Source: Blautia schinkii DSM 10518 (GTDB lineage Bacteria > Bacillota > Clostridia > Lachnospirales > Lachnospiraceae). Taken from it: DNA of 64,000 bases. The notes below the pieces were generated by a model. It was not told the origin of the DNA. It saw only the letters and a program-made list of their open reading frames with translations, and ran no database searches. A program made the position numbers and the translations under genes. Positions 17,529-27,202 of this stretch are shown here, piece after piece; the first letter of the stretch is position 1; the number at the start of each line of letters is the position of its first letter. The DNA is taken from contig JNKJ01000009.1 in assembly GCA_000702025.1 (NCBI GenBank), forward strand, positions 186,001-250,000. The letters run 5' to 3'.

Positions 17529-18433
17529 TTCAAGTCGATTCCTGACGCCTTTTTCTCTAGCATTTTCACTATCAGTTCTGCTGCGTGGGCTCCTGCTTCC
17601 ACAGCCGTGGTGCCGCCCTTGTGGATATTGCTGATGACCGTACGTTTCGCCTCCGCCAGTCCGTGACGCGGTTTGTAGGCGATATACGCGGACATGGATT
17701 CCGCAGTTACAAGGCCCGGGCGTTCGCCCACTAACATACAGATGACATCCGCATCCGTCACCTCTCCCACAGCATCCATCGCACCCACACGTGCATATTT
17801 AATGAACAAAATAGGAGGCAGGGTAATCCCGTACATTTCCAATCCCTGACGGATGGCGGGAATCATATCCTCCACATTGGCCTCAATCGCAGAAGAAGAA
17901 AGTCCATCTCCCACGATTACCAAAACCTTGGGATGGTCGCCGCAGGTCTTTCGTATCACCTCCAGCTCCTCTCCGGGGAATCTTCTGCCAAGGTCCGGGC
18001 GCGTCAGGTATTCATCCTTGTCCTTGCAAAGAGTTTTCACAAACACGAACCCGCATTTTTTCACAAATTCCTCCGACACATCGCTGAAAACCGCATCCTG
18101 AGCTGCCGCGTGGTCAGCGCGGACGCGCAGCATAGTCGCCGTACGGTATCGTGCACCTGCCCTGCCGATGCCAAGTCTTGCCGGGGTTTTCGCTTTCATT
18201 GCCAGATAGGATTCCGCATCCTTTGGCTCCTTGACCAATAGCTGTGTCCGCAGGTTAATCTGGGTAATGTCATCAAGACATCTGCCGTCGCCCTGGGGCT
18301 CACTCCTATGGCTTCCGCCCCCAGCCGCACCCAAAATCTCCGTACGTTTCGGTCCCGGAATTTCTGTACCCTTAGGGTCCAGCATTTCATCCAGGATTCT
18401 CTCGACCATGGACCTTATTTCATCATCTCTCAA
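17525..18433 (-). CDS. eutC: Ethanolamine ammonia-lyase small subunit EutC
   Basis: 302 aa (Salmonella EutC about 298). With EutB it forms the adenosylcobalamin-dependent enzyme that splits ethanolamine into acetaldehyde and ammonia. The start is TTG at 18433, 9 nt after GGAGG. Residues 1-18 form an amphipathic helix ([15 protein letters not shown]), the known cargo tag position of EutC, followed by a Pro/Gly-rich linker (19-50). Then come the conserved [24 protein letters not shown] [13 protein letters not shown], and [25 protein letters not shown]. The stop codon lies at the edge of the 51-bp repeat array. Confidence 0.96.
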   Translation of the reverse strand: MRDDEIRSMVERILDEMLDPKGTEIPGPKRTEILGAAGGGSHRSEPQGDGRCLDDITQINLRTQLLVKEPKDAESYLAMKAKTPARLGIGRAGARYRTATMLRVRADHAAAQDAVFSDVSEEFVKKCGFVFVKTLCKDKDEYLTRPDLGRRFPGEELEVIRKTCGDHPKVLVIVGDGLSSSAIEANVEDMIPAIRQGLEMYGITLPPILFIKYARVGAMDAVGEVTDADVICMLVGERPGLVTAESMSAYIAYKPRHGLAEAKRTVISNIHKGGTTAVEAGAHAAELIVKMLEKKASGIDLK

Positions 18434-18530
18434 TTTTTATTTCCTCCTTTTCCGGCTCGAATGCCCTATATAAATTGAAGGGAAACGGACAGCTTCTGCA
18501 CCGGCCCCTTCTGCTTCTTAAACCTTGGAA

Positions 18531-19895
18531 TCATAGCAGTACAGAAGCGTCCCCCGCTCTGCCTGTAAGTCTGCCCTCCTCATCCACAAATCCCATTTTC
18601 ATCAGCCATTCATGGAACGGACGGATTGCGGTAAGTCCGAAGATTTCACGCAGTGCCGCGGTCTCCTGGAAGCCTGTCGTCTGATAGTTCAGCATGACGT
18701 CATCCCCGTGGGGAATGCCCATGAAATAATTGCAGCCTGCCGCAGTCAGCAGCACAGCCAGGTCCTCAATGGTATTCTGGTCCGCCTTCATGTGGTTGGT
18801 ATAGCAGGCGTCACAGCCCATGGGGATTCCGGTAAGCTTGCCCATGAAATGATCCTCAAGTCCTGCGCGGCTCACCTGTCTGCCGTCATAGAGATACTCC
18901 GGTCCGATGAAGCCCACCACCGTATTGACCAGGAAGGGAGAAAAATGTCTGGCAAATCCGTAGCACCTTGCCTCCATTGTCACCTGGTCTGTATCATGGT
19001 GTGCCTCAGAAGAAAGCTCTGAGCCCTGTCCTGTCTCGAAATACATCACATTCGGCCCCTCGGCAGTCCCTTCCTTAAGCGCAAGCTGTCTCGCCTCCTC
19101 AATGGTGGCGGCGTTAAAGCCAAAGGCGGTATTTCCAAGTTCTGAGCCCGCAATGGACTGAAAGATCAAATCCGCAGGCGCGCCCTTTCGGATAGCCTCC
19201 ATCTGGGTTGTGACATGGGCCAGCACACAGGTCTGGGTAGGGATATGGAATTTCTGCTTTGTCTCCTCGAACCTTTTGAGGATTCTGGCGACGCTTTCCG
19301 GGGAATCATCCACGGGATTAAGCCCCAGGACCGCATCCCCGGCTCCGTAGGTAAGCCCTTCCAAAAGAGAAGCCATGATTCCATCCGGGTCGTCCGTGGG
19401 ATGGTTCGGCTGCAATCTGGAGGAAAGTGTGCCCTCCTCACCGATGGTCGTGTTGCAGTGGGCCGTGACCCTGATTTTCCTTGCCCCATAAACCAGGTCC
19501 ATGTTTGACATCAGCTTTGCCACCGCTGCCACCATCTCAGAGGTCAGTCCCCGGGAAATTCGCCTGATATCCGCACTTGTGGTGTTTTCATTCAGAATCC
19601 ATTCCCGCAGCTCACATACAGTCCAGTTTTTAATCTCTCTGTAAATCGGCTCATTGATGTCGTCCTGGATGATTCTCGTAACCTCATCAGTCTCATACGG
19701 AACAGCCGGGTTATTACGAAGCTCCTCCAGGGTAATCTGCGAGAGCACCACCTTTGCGGCCACCCGCTCCTCCGCGCTCTCCGCCGCAAGACCCGCGAGC
19801 TTATCACCTGATTTCTCTTCGTTCGCCTTGGCCATCACGTCCTTCAATGATTTAAATTCATACACATGACCGAATAACTTCGCCTTTAATATCAT
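18531..19895 (-). CDS. eutB: Ethanolamine ammonia-lyase large subunit EutB
   Basis: 454 aa, the standard length (453 in Salmonella). TIM-barrel catalytic subunit binding substrate and adenosylcobalamin. Conserved stretches include AHCNTTIGEEGTLSSRLQPNHPTDDPDG, GDAVLGLNPVDDS, FETGQGSELSSEAHHDTDQVTMEARCYGFAR (split here only in the description) and GIPHGDDVMLNYQTTG. ATG start with AAAAGGAGAAG upstream. A 107-bp gap precedes it and a 97-bp gap follows before eutC; no clear regulatory motif was found in either. Confidence 0.97.
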   Translation of the reverse strand: MILKAKLFGHVYEFKSLKDVMAKANEEKSGDKLAGLAAESAEERVAAKVVLSQITLEELRNNPAVPYETDEVTRIIQDDINEPIYREIKNWTVCELREWILNENTTSADIRRISRGLTSEMVAAVAKLMSNMDLVYGARKIRVTAHCNTTIGEEGTLSSRLQPNHPTDDPDGIMASLLEGLTYGAGDAVLGLNPVDDSPESVARILKRFEETKQKFHIPTQTCVLAHVTTQMEAIRKGAPADLIFQSIAGSELGNTAFGFNAATIEEARQLALKEGTAEGPNVMYFETGQGSELSSEAHHDTDQVTMEARCYGFARHFSPFLVNTVVGFIGPEYLYDGRQVSRAGLEDHFMGKLTGIPMGCDACYTNHMKADQNTIEDLAVLLTAAGCNYFMGIPHGDDVMLNYQTTGFQETAALREIFGLTAIRPFHEWLMKMGFVDEEGRLTGRAGDASVLL

Positions 19896-20002
19896 AATCT
19901 TCTCCTTTTCTCCACAATTCTGATGCTGTAAATACTAGTAAATAACCGTACATTTCGCTGGTCTGATTTTCCGATAGCACAGATGTAAAATCCTCAGCGT
20001 AG

Positions 20003-21433
20003 CTAAGAATGAAACACCAGTGTTTTCACTACCACTGGGAGCACGCTGCCCTCTGCCACCGGTCTGCCGATGTCAATATATTCACCCTCTGTGAGGCGAA
20101 TCCCATCCAGGCAGATGATCTCCCGTTTCCACCCAAGCAGGTGGTACATTGTCTGGCCCAGCACCTTTGCCATATCGTTTTCCACAATCACGATCAGAGG
20201 AAATCCGGCGTCCATGAGGGGTGCCATCCCGTCCAGGAGCGCCCCGGCATACTCCTGTACACGGCTGAAGGTGGGGCTTCGTTCCCCCTCAAGCGCCACA
20301 GCCAGCAGCTCCTGTCCGCCATCGGACGAAAACCAGGCAAGCTTTTTTCGGATGGCCTGCGCCATGACCTGCGGCTGCTCCTCTTCTCTTGTAACTTTGA
20401 GCACCGGGAGATTTTTAATGGGAAATGTATCGCCTGTATAGGTCACGGTGCTGCCGCTGATCTTTGTCGTGTGGCTGCCTGCGCCCACCACGGTCGCCCG
20501 GATTGTCTCCGCACTCTCAATCACCTCAAGCTCCCGGAACAACCGGGAGTTACGTATCTCCCGGCCAAGCAGTACGCCGATATCGCCAAAGCAGAAAGGT
20601 TCCGTAAATTTCTCCGGATGATACACGGCCTCGGCCACCCCGCCGGAAAAGCTGATACACCGAATATCTCCTGTCCGGTTAATCCCCTGGCTGGTAATCA
20701 TCCGTTCATAGTGTTTGCAATCGTCTCGAAGTCCGACGCTCTGCTCCAGGACCTCAACCATGATTTTTAAAAGAGGTGTAAGACTCTGCTCGTCCACCAC
20801 CGTGCCCTCTGACAAGGCCATCCTCTCCTCCCGGATAATCTCGCGAAGCTTGGGGGCTATATACGTGATTTCCCGGCTGTCCTTATCCACCTTGATGAAC
20901 CTACCGCCGATATCAAGACAGCCCGCATCCTGTGTTTCCCCTCTTTTAAACACAGCAAGATTGCTGGTTCCTCCGCCGATATCAATATTCACGACTGTAA
21001 GATTGTGCTCCCGGGAATACACATCCGCACCCGCGCCTTTCCCTGCGATCACACTCTCCAGATCCGGTCCTGCGGTCGCCACCACGAAGTCCCCCGCGAA
21101 GCCGCTCAAGGCATTGATGACCTCTCTGGCGTTGTCCTTCCTGGCAGTCTCACCCGTGATGATCACTGCACCTGTGTCAATCTCCTCTTTTTTCACACCG
21201 GATTTCTCATATTCCCGGTCCACAATGTCCCGGACCTTCTCGAAATCAATATGAGTCTGGTCCAGCAGAGGCGTAAAGTAAATCTCACTCTTATACCAAA
21301 CCTGCTTATCCGTGATCACCATCCTGGGCACAGTGTAGCTGGCCGCCACATTTTCCACCGTAAGTCTGGAAAAAATCAATTGGGTGGTACTCGTACCAAG
21401 ATCGATTCCAACACTTAATAACTCTTCCTTCAT
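20003..21433 (-). CDS. eutA: Ethanolamine ammonia-lyase reactivating factor EutA
   Basis: 476 aa from the ATG at 21433 (GGAGGCAGGTT upstream). An actin/Hsp70-fold ATPase that exchanges damaged cobalamin from EutBC. The phosphate-binding motif [16 protein letters not shown] is at the N-terminus, with a second [14 protein letters not shown] near residue 175 and [14 protein letters not shown] later. It lies 22 nt after eutP and upstream of the catalytic subunits, as expected for a reactivase. Confidence 0.95.
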   Translation of the reverse strand: MKEELLSVGIDLGTSTTQLIFSRLTVENVAASYTVPRMVITDKQVWYKSEIYFTPLLDQTHIDFEKVRDIVDREYEKSGVKKEEIDTGAVIITGETARKDNAREVINALSGFAGDFVVATAGPDLESVIAGKGAGADVYSREHNLTVVNIDIGGGTSNLAVFKRGETQDAGCLDIGGRFIKVDKDSREITYIAPKLREIIREERMALSEGTVVDEQSLTPLLKIMVEVLEQSVGLRDDCKHYERMITSQGINRTGDIRCISFSGGVAEAVYHPEKFTEPFCFGDIGVLLGREIRNSRLFRELEVIESAETIRATVVGAGSHTTKISGSTVTYTGDTFPIKNLPVLKVTREEEQPQVMAQAIRKKLAWFSSDGGQELLAVALEGERSPTFSRVQEYAGALLDGMAPLMDAGFPLIVIVENDMAKVLGQTMYHLLGWKREIICLDGIRLTEGEYIDIGRPVAEGSVLPVVVKTLVFHS

Positions 21434-21455
21434 AACCTGCCTCCAGCCTCCTGCA

Positions 21456-21890
21456 TCAATCACTCTGCTCCAGAAATTCCGCCAAATCCTTGATTCCTAC
21501 ATCTTCTGGCGTGTCGACCAGAAAAATTGGCCGTGCCTGTGCCTGTATAAGCTCCTGCCTGGCCCGTTCCACCGCTGCTTCACCGACCTGATGTATCTTG
21601 GTGATAATTCCAATCACGGTTTTCCCGAACATAGTGGCAAATCCCGGCGGCATTGCACTGCGTGAGGCTGTGGGGTCAGAAACCAGGGCTACGACCTCTG
21701 CGTCCACCGCGCTGACGGTAAGTGCGTTATAAAACCTGGGATTCTCCAGATATTCACCGGGAGTATCAATCACGCTGCCCACCCATTCAACCGCTTGGGT
21801 CTTACGGTAACGCAAACTCTCCTGGTTCAGCTTTTGACAGAGCGTGGTCTTGCCGCTCCCTGTCTGTCCGATAAATATCACCTTTTTCAT
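21456..21890 (-). CDS. eutP: Small GTPase-like protein EutP
   Basis: 144 aa from the ATG at 21890 (GGGAGAG upstream). The P-loop is [10 protein letters not shown] at residues 8-17 and the switch region [17 protein letters not shown] follows. Members are related to PduV; EutP of Salmonella has been reported as an acetate kinase (literature), while the Ras-like fold suggests a GTPase or shell-positioning role. 10 nt after eutS, 22 nt before eutA. Confidence 0.93.
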   Translation of the reverse strand: MKKVIFIGQTGSGKTTLCQKLNQESLRYRKTQAVEWVGSVIDTPGEYLENPRFYNALTVSAVDAEVVALVSDPTASRSAMPPGFATMFGKTVIGIITKIHQVGEAAVERARQELIQAQARPIFLVDTPEDVGIKDLAEFLEQSD

Positions 21891-21900
21891 TGCGCTCTCC

Positions 21901-22245
21901 CTACGTCCTCGTAATCGGAGCTTTGGCAAACCCCAGATTCTCTTCCATGGTCTCAAGAATATCCTTCACCGCTGCGGCCACCGAGCTGATGTCTCCGGTA
22001 AATAAAAGCGCACCTGTGAAGCGGTCGATAAATCCCAGCCGCACATCCGAGGCTTTGGTAGCAATGTCCGCCGCAATGATCGCGCCCTCGCTTGGCGTGA
22101 TAGTAAGAATCCCTATGGCATCCTGCTGCTTTGGCTCAAGCCCCAATTTCCGGTAAATATCACTGTCCGGTCCCGCAATCACATGAGCCAGGGTAATCTG
22201 TTTCCCGGGCACAAACTCCTGGATAATCCTCTGCTTTTCTTCCAA
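21901..22245 (-). CDS. eutS: Microcompartment shell protein EutS (circularly permuted BMC-H)
   Basis: 114 aa (family about 111). The start is TTG at 22245, 9 nt after GGAGGG. The sequence opens with [18 protein letters not shown], then [42 protein letters not shown], the permuted BMC fold typical of EutS/PduU with a short N-terminal beta-barrel strand. It is a bent hexamer that may sit at shell edges. It follows eutG by 21 nt. Confidence 0.95.
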   Translation of the reverse strand: MEEKQRIIQEFVPGKQITLAHVIAGPDSDIYRKLGLEPKQQDAIGILTITPSEGAIIAADIATKASDVRLGFIDRFTGALLFTGDISSVAAAVKDILETMEENLGFAKAPITRT

Positions 22246-22266
22246 AACCTGTCACCCTCCTACTTC

Positions 22267-23418
22267 CTACGAACTCTGATGCTGACCGTGATACGTCTTT
22301 TTCAAAATCTCCACAACATCCTCTTTTGTCACGACCCTGGGGTTTGTGACAATGCATTGGTCCAAAAGCGCGCCTTTGGCAATGTCGTCCTCCGCCTCCC
22401 TGTACTTATCCGGAATGATGCCGCATTCTTTAAAGCTCCCCGGCATTTTCATCTGGGCCTGCATTCTGCGGATGAGACGGATAAGATTCTTCACACCTGC
22501 GCGCACATTCCCGCTGCCCACACCCACAAGCTCCGCTAATACCGCATATTTTTCTGCTGCACGGTTAAACTCTTTTTTTCCAAAATCCCCAAGCTCCGCG
22601 TTAAACTCAATCACATAAGGAAGAAGGATTGCATTTGTCCTTCCGTGAGGAACACCCAGCTTCCCGCCGATGTTGTGGGCAATGGCATGATTGAGGCCCA
22701 GGGAGGTGCGGTCGAAAGCCAGCCCTGCCATACAGGAGGCGTCATGCATCTGTTCCCTGGCCTCTCTGTCGTCTCCGTCTTTAAAGGAACGGACCAGATA
22801 CTTAAATACAGTCACCACCGCTTTTTCCGCAAGAGCATCCGTAAAGGCATTCGCCCGCACTGACACATAGGCTTCCAGCGCGTGAGTGAGCACATCCATT
22901 CCCGTATCTGCCACAACGGACTGAGGCACGGTTTTCACTAAATCCACATCAAGAATGGCACACTCCGGAAGCAGTGACGCGTCCACCAGCGGATATTTCA
23001 CCCCCTTATCTCTGTCGGTAATGACCGCGAAGGAAGTAACCTCAGACCCGGTGCCGCTGGTGGTGGGGATAGCGGTAAGTCCAATGCGCGGAAGCTTTCC
23101 CATCCGCCCGGCGAAATGTAGGATTGCCTTTGCCTCGTCAATGGCAGAGCCGCCGCCCAGAGCCACGGCAGCGTCCGGTTCAAATTCCAGAAGCTCCTTC
23201 ACGCCCTTAGTCACCAGTTCCACAGAGGGGTCAGGCTCCACCTCGTCAAAAACCTTGTATTGCTTTCCCGCCAGATGGCGGGTAACCATCTCAATCATCC
23301 CGGATTTGACCATAAAAGGGTCTGTGACAATAAAAATCTTGTTTCCTTCTATTTCCCGCAGACTCTCCAGGGCTCCTTCTCCGAATCGAATGGAGGTCTT
23401 AATCTCGAACTTTTCCAT
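22267..23418 (-). CDS. eutG: Iron-containing alcohol dehydrogenase EutG
   Basis: 383 aa from the ATG at 23418 (AAAAGGATGG upstream); an upstream in-frame ATG at 23457 is less well placed. Reduces acetaldehyde to ethanol and regenerates NAD for EutE inside the compartment. Group III Fe-ADH features: GGGSAIDEAKAI near residue 95, TTSGTGSEVTSFAVI, and the metal-ligand region GLNHAIAHNIGGKLGVPHGRTNA. It is the first gene of the operon, 95 nt downstream of a TATAAT box. Unlike several other cargo enzymes here it has no obvious terminal cargo helix. Confidence 0.93.
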   Translation of the reverse strand: MEKFEIKTSIRFGEGALESLREIEGNKIFIVTDPFMVKSGMIEMVTRHLAGKQYKVFDEVEPDPSVELVTKGVKELLEFEPDAAVALGGGSAIDEAKAILHFAGRMGKLPRIGLTAIPTTSGTGSEVTSFAVITDRDKGVKYPLVDASLLPECAILDVDLVKTVPQSVVADTGMDVLTHALEAYVSVRANAFTDALAEKAVVTVFKYLVRSFKDGDDREAREQMHDASCMAGLAFDRTSLGLNHAIAHNIGGKLGVPHGRTNAILLPYVIEFNAELGDFGKKEFNRAAEKYAVLAELVGVGSGNVRAGVKNLIRLIRRMQAQMKMPGSFKECGIIPDKYREAEDDIAKGALLDQCIVTNPRVVTKEDVVEILKKTYHGQHQSS

Positions 23419-23505
23419 ATGAACCATCCTTTTATTCATAGTGATAATGCTTTTCACGCATATATCCGCTTTCTGATAGAACTAGATTTTGTAATAAAAG
23501 CAAAA

Positions 23506-23511
23506 ATTATA
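23506..23511 (-). promoter_or_regulatory. -10 box of the eut operon promoter
   Basis: TATAAT on the minus strand between the upstream terminator and eutG. The -35 position 17 bp away reads TTTTCG, a poor match, so activation by a regulator is plausible (inference). The leader to the eutG start is about 85-90 nt. I looked there for the two-hairpin ANTAR target bound by EutV in other Firmicutes and did not find a convincing one. Confidence 0.5.
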
Positions 23512-23530
23512 CTTTCTTTTAAAAAAGGCG

Positions 23531-23580
23531 AAAAAAAATAAGCCCATGTCTTTTCCAAAAAGAAAAAACATAGACTTATT
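23531..23580 (-). terminator. Terminator between the GGDEF gene and the eut operon
   Basis: Minus-strand 13-bp stem AATAAGTCTATGT / ACATGGGCTTATT (with G-U pairs) followed by at least seven T. It begins 12 nt after the GGDEF gene stop and separates it transcriptionally from eutG. Confidence 0.88.
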
Positions 23581-23592
23581 ATTGACTTCTTT

Positions 23593-25854
23593 TCATTTTG
23601 ACATCAGATCACTGACATCATGGCAAGTGATCAAAGCGGCTTTATCACCTTTCCATTCTATGTAGCACGCATCAGTGGAAACCCATACTTCCAGGTATGG
23701 ATTATAGATATTGCGCACACTGCGCACAGTCTCGCCCGTCAATTTTTTAAGCGGACAGAAATCGCAGGGAGTGTCGCTGTAGTAAAATGCTTTGTGGCAC
23801 GTAATGCCGGCGCTTGCTTGGGGAACCAGTTCCTGGGTCCTTCGGTTTACATAAAGCATCTCCAGCGTATCCGGGCGCACCACATAAATCCAAGCGCTCT
23901 GGTTATCAAGAATCGTCTCCAGTGACTGGGCATTATTGATAGCACTGCTCTGGGCACGCATCTTCAAAAGGAAAGTGCTTAAAATCTCCGCTATTAATAC
24001 AATGGTGCTCACCTGTTCCTGTGTCCAATAACGGTTCACCCTGCACTCGTCAAAGCCCACAAAACCGTGATACTGGCCTTTATCATATATCGCGCACTGC
24101 AGCATAGACTTGATGCCCTGGTTTTCCAGGAATTCCCGCTGCTGTGTGGGAAGAGCTGACACATCACGGCAGTAAAACACTCCGTTTTCGTCAAAGTTGC
24201 TCTTGTAACCGCCGTTGAAATCCTCCATATAACGCACATGCTGTAGATTCTCAATCTCAGGCATAATGCCCTCATTGCACCATTCAAAGGTATTGATGCA
24301 GAATCTGTCGTCCTCCTCGTCATCCTCAAAAATATAGACACGGCTCACGTCAAACTGACGGCCGAGCACTTCAAGAATGGTATTTACAGCCACATCCATA
24401 TCTGATGATTTATATAAAATCCTAAAAACATATTCAATCAGTCTCAGTTCCACATTTACAGGGTTATCATCTGACTCAATACGCGTATTCACATTGCAAA
24501 ACGGGTTCGGCAGAAATCCTTCTTCCGGAAGAAACGGCTCAAAGAAGCAATATCTGTTTTTCCCAAGATTTTTCGCCCGGTAAAGTGCCTGATCGGCCCT
24601 TTGGTAAAGCTCCTGGTAGGTGTTTCCATGATCAGGAAATACGGCTATGCCGATACTACATGAAAGCTCCATACGAACAGCGTCCTGCACAGCCATCTCG
24701 CTTAACGCAGACATGATCTGCCCGGCTTTGCACTTTACAAACTCCACGTCTGTAATGTCTTTCAGAAATACCATGAACTCATCTCCGCCCACGCGCCCCA
24801 CAATATCCCTGCTGCGGAACTGCTTCTGAAGGATGTGAGAAACCTCAGATAAAAGCGCATCCCCGAATAAATGCCCCATAGTATCATTTGTATGCTTAAA
24901 ATTATCAAGATCTATGATAAAAAGTGCACCCTTTTGTTCCGGCGAAGCCAGGCTCAGCCATTCCTCCGAGTATTCCCGGCTGGTGCCCTTATTGTAAAGT
25001 CCGGTCAGCGTGTCCCTCCGTGCCCGGTCGATAAGAAATTCTGCCTTTTTCTTATCTTCATCAATATCAACGATCACTCCAACTGCCCGGCCCGGCACTC
25101 CGCCCTCATCCTCCAGGCCGGAAATACGAACCCGGCACCATACAAGATGACCGTCCGCGCCCACAAAACGCAGTTCCTCCTCCGCATAATGATCTCCGGT
25201 AAGTATACGGCTGATCAATCCCCGGAATTTGTCAAAATCCTCATTATATACAGGAAGCACTGTCTCGAAATTCTGACGGATTCCCTCTGCCGAGCAGGGA
25301 CGGCCAAATTTCTCCTTCCATTTACCGGACAAAATCAGCTTATCATCTTTGATATCCCAGTCAAAGAGAATATCCGTAGTCTGATTCATAATAATTTGGT
25401 GGCGTTCCAGAGAAATACGCAGTTCCGATTCAATTTCTTTATTGCGGGTGACATCCACAAGCACACAGCAAAAGCACTCCCTGCCCTCCCGGTCTCTCAC
25501 CAGATGTCCCTTATCCAATACCCATATGGTTCTTCCGTCCTTACAACGCATCCTGTATTCCAGTACCTTGTCCGGCCCAATTGCCATCTGGCGCTGTACC
25601 TCAACCATAGTCGCTTCTCTGTCGCGGGGGTCAATCATTTCCCAAAAACTGTTATCAAAAACACTGGATATCTCATCCTCTGTATATCCCAGCATGGACT
25701 GAAATCCCTTATTAACCTGAAGCAGCGTAAGTTTTTTGTCTATCAGGCAGGAAAACATTCCCCCTGGTATATTGTCACTTAAGATCTGGAGTTCATCGAA
25801 CTCGGTCGTATCTGACAATTTTTCCCTAATTTGATTTCTTTTCTCATCAGGCAT
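23593..25854 (-). CDS. PAS-PAS-GGDEF-GAF signalling protein (diguanylate cyclase)
   Basis: 753 aa from the ATG at 25854 (AAAGGAG upstream). Cytosolic, no membrane segment. Order: PAS (about 20-140, with LLQVNKGFQSMLGYTEDEI and a PAC-type VLVDVTRNKEIE), a second PAS/PAC (about 150-270), GGDEF (about 280-445; DTLTGLYNKG, IDLDNFKHTNDTMGHLFGD, active site RVGGDEF), a GAF domain (about 470-635), and a last PAS-like domain with CHKAFYYSDTPCDFCPL. The active-site GGDEF is intact, and an RSRD motif five residues upstream matches the RxxD inhibitory site. It should make c-di-GMP from GTP in response to signals sensed by PAS/GAF. It is upstream of the eut operon but separated by a terminator. Confidence 0.9.
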   Translation of the reverse strand: MPDEKRNQIREKLSDTTEFDELQILSDNIPGGMFSCLIDKKLTLLQVNKGFQSMLGYTEDEISSVFDNSFWEMIDPRDREATMVEVQRQMAIGPDKVLEYRMRCKDGRTIWVLDKGHLVRDREGRECFCCVLVDVTRNKEIESELRISLERHQIIMNQTTDILFDWDIKDDKLILSGKWKEKFGRPCSAEGIRQNFETVLPVYNEDFDKFRGLISRILTGDHYAEEELRFVGADGHLVWCRVRISGLEDEGGVPGRAVGVIVDIDEDKKKAEFLIDRARRDTLTGLYNKGTSREYSEEWLSLASPEQKGALFIIDLDNFKHTNDTMGHLFGDALLSEVSHILQKQFRSRDIVGRVGGDEFMVFLKDITDVEFVKCKAGQIMSALSEMAVQDAVRMELSCSIGIAVFPDHGNTYQELYQRADQALYRAKNLGKNRYCFFEPFLPEEGFLPNPFCNVNTRIESDDNPVNVELRLIEYVFRILYKSSDMDVAVNTILEVLGRQFDVSRVYIFEDDEEDDRFCINTFEWCNEGIMPEIENLQHVRYMEDFNGGYKSNFDENGVFYCRDVSALPTQQREFLENQGIKSMLQCAIYDKGQYHGFVGFDECRVNRYWTQEQVSTIVLIAEILSTFLLKMRAQSSAINNAQSLETILDNQSAWIYVVRPDTLEMLYVNRRTQELVPQASAGITCHKAFYYSDTPCDFCPLKKLTGETVRSVRNIYNPYLEVWVSTDACYIEWKGDKAALITCHDVSDLMSK

Positions 25855-25923
25855 ATTGGCTCCTTTTTCCGCCCATCTTTGCGTTGTCCCGTAATTAAAA
25901 TCATTCACACAAACTTTTCTTAC

Positions 25924-25952
25924 ATATTAACAAAAATACGACATTCACGCAA
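25924..25952 (-). promoter_or_regulatory. Putative promoter of the GGDEF gene
   Basis: TTGCGT (952-947) - 17 bp - TAATAT (929-924), about 70 bp upstream of the start. Confidence 0.45.
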
Positions 25953-25999
25953 GGAATATCACGGGAAAAGGAGCGATATTTATTTATATTTACTTAAAT

Positions 26000-26899
26000 C
26001 TATTTTTTCGTATTCAGCAGCATGGCAGCGATTCCGCATATAATGCCGCCCACAGGGAAAACCACCCACCAGGTACCAAAGCCATGGAAGAAAAAACCTC
26101 CGATCAGATATATGGCTGCCGCCACCATCATAATTGAACCGCACCACACTCCCAGACGCTTTCCCCGGCGTTTTTCTTCCTCTGTCGGGTTGATGGATTT
26201 GTTGTATTCCTCAATGTTATATTTACTTTTATGCATACCTCCATAAACAAGAAGGCCTATTCCCACATTTGCAATGAATATCATGACAGCGATGGACGCA
26301 TCCTCTGCGCCTGCACCCATCAGGCCGTACAGAGCATGGGTTAATATTTCCTGTATGATGATGGCCCCAATAATCATAGCCACACCGCCTCCGATAAACA
26401 ATGGAAATTTCTTTGCAGCAAATTCTTCCACCTCTTCCTGCTTGTATATCATAGGTATGTTTTTATATTTCTGCTCAAAATGGCTGTGTTCCAGCCCGCT
26501 CACAATAAATATGGTAACTGCCGTCAAGACACATAATAAGAAAAGTGCATTCCCAATGTATTCGCTTATTTTCAGTGCTTCCACCAGCAGCATATAGAAT
26601 CCGCAGCCTGCAATCAGCAGCATTACACCTGCTGTTGTCTTTTTTATATAACTGTTCATATGCTCATCGTAACCGCTCACATCCTCCACATAAATCTGTT
26701 CCAGATCTCCCCGCAGCAGCTCATCCATACTGCTCCCAAACATATCACAAAGCTGCAGGAGCTTATCCATCTCCGGATAGCTGGTATCCGCCTCCCATTT
26801 AGAAATCGTCTGTCTGGATACGTCCATGCGCTCCGCAAGATTCTCCTGGGTAAGATTATCCCTCTTTCTCAAAAATTGTAGATTTTGTCCTAAACTCAT
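26000..26899 (-). CDS. XRE-family regulator with membrane domain
   Basis: 299 aa from the ATG at 26899 (AAAGGGATT upstream; an alternative ATG at 26917 lies 6 codons earlier). Residues 1-65 are a Cro/C1 helix-turn-helix (LRKRDNLTQENLAERMDVSRQTISKWEADTSYP). After a linker come five or six hydrophobic segments (for example TTAGVMLLIAGCGFYMLLVEAL and FPLFIGGGVAMIIGAIII). Such proteins are membrane-anchored transcription factors; the signal is unknown. It is divergent from ilvE. The 303-bp gap holds the dyad at 26920-26937 and the ilvE promoter; otherwise I see nothing in it. Confidence 0.85.
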   Translation of the reverse strand: MSLGQNLQFLRKRDNLTQENLAERMDVSRQTISKWEADTSYPEMDKLLQLCDMFGSSMDELLRGDLEQIYVEDVSGYDEHMNSYIKKTTAGVMLLIAGCGFYMLLVEALKISEYIGNALFLLCVLTAVTIFIVSGLEHSHFEQKYKNIPMIYKQEEVEEFAAKKFPLFIGGGVAMIIGAIIIQEILTHALYGLMGAGAEDASIAVMIFIANVGIGLLVYGGMHKSKYNIEEYNKSINPTEEEKRRGKRLGVWCGSIMMVAAAIYLIGGFFFHGFGTWWVVFPVGGIICGIAAMLLNTKK

Positions 26900-26919
26900 A
26901 ATCCCTTTATCCTCCATTC

Positions 26920-26937
26920 TGCCGTAACGGTACGGCA
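26920..26937. promoter_or_regulatory. Inverted repeat, possible XRE autoregulatory site
   Basis: tgccgta - acgg - tacggca, a 7-bp perfect dyad 21 nt upstream of the XRE start codon. Position suggests an operator or a 5' UTR hairpin (inference). Confidence 0.4.
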
Positions 26938-27131
26938 AATAATTATGTCTGCATCTTACCTAAAAAGCTCCGCACTTTCCATAAACTTTGTGTTGCATTT
27001 AAAAAATCCCATGTAAACTTGCGGTTGCATCCCTGTATTATCAAGGTTTTTCCGCTGTGAGGCCCATGAAAAAGCTTATCATAAATCAGAATCCTGCGGA
27101 CAATATTTTTTGAAAAAATACAATTTTTCCA

Positions 27132-27160
27132 TTGAAGTTAACACATAAAAGTTTTACAAT
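27132..27160 (+). promoter_or_regulatory. ilvE promoter
   Basis: TTGAAG (27132-27137) - 17 bp - TACAAT (27155-27160), giving a leader of about 36 nt to the ilvE start. Confidence 0.65.
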
Positions 27161-27202
27161 GTGAAAGAGAATATAAGAATCGTGCGAATGGGAGGAATTA
27201 TT

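Noticed and set aside
23419..23530. ANTAR (EutV) two-hairpin target in the eutG leader
   Set aside because: No pair of hairpins with the A-x-x-G-x-x hexaloops could be found.
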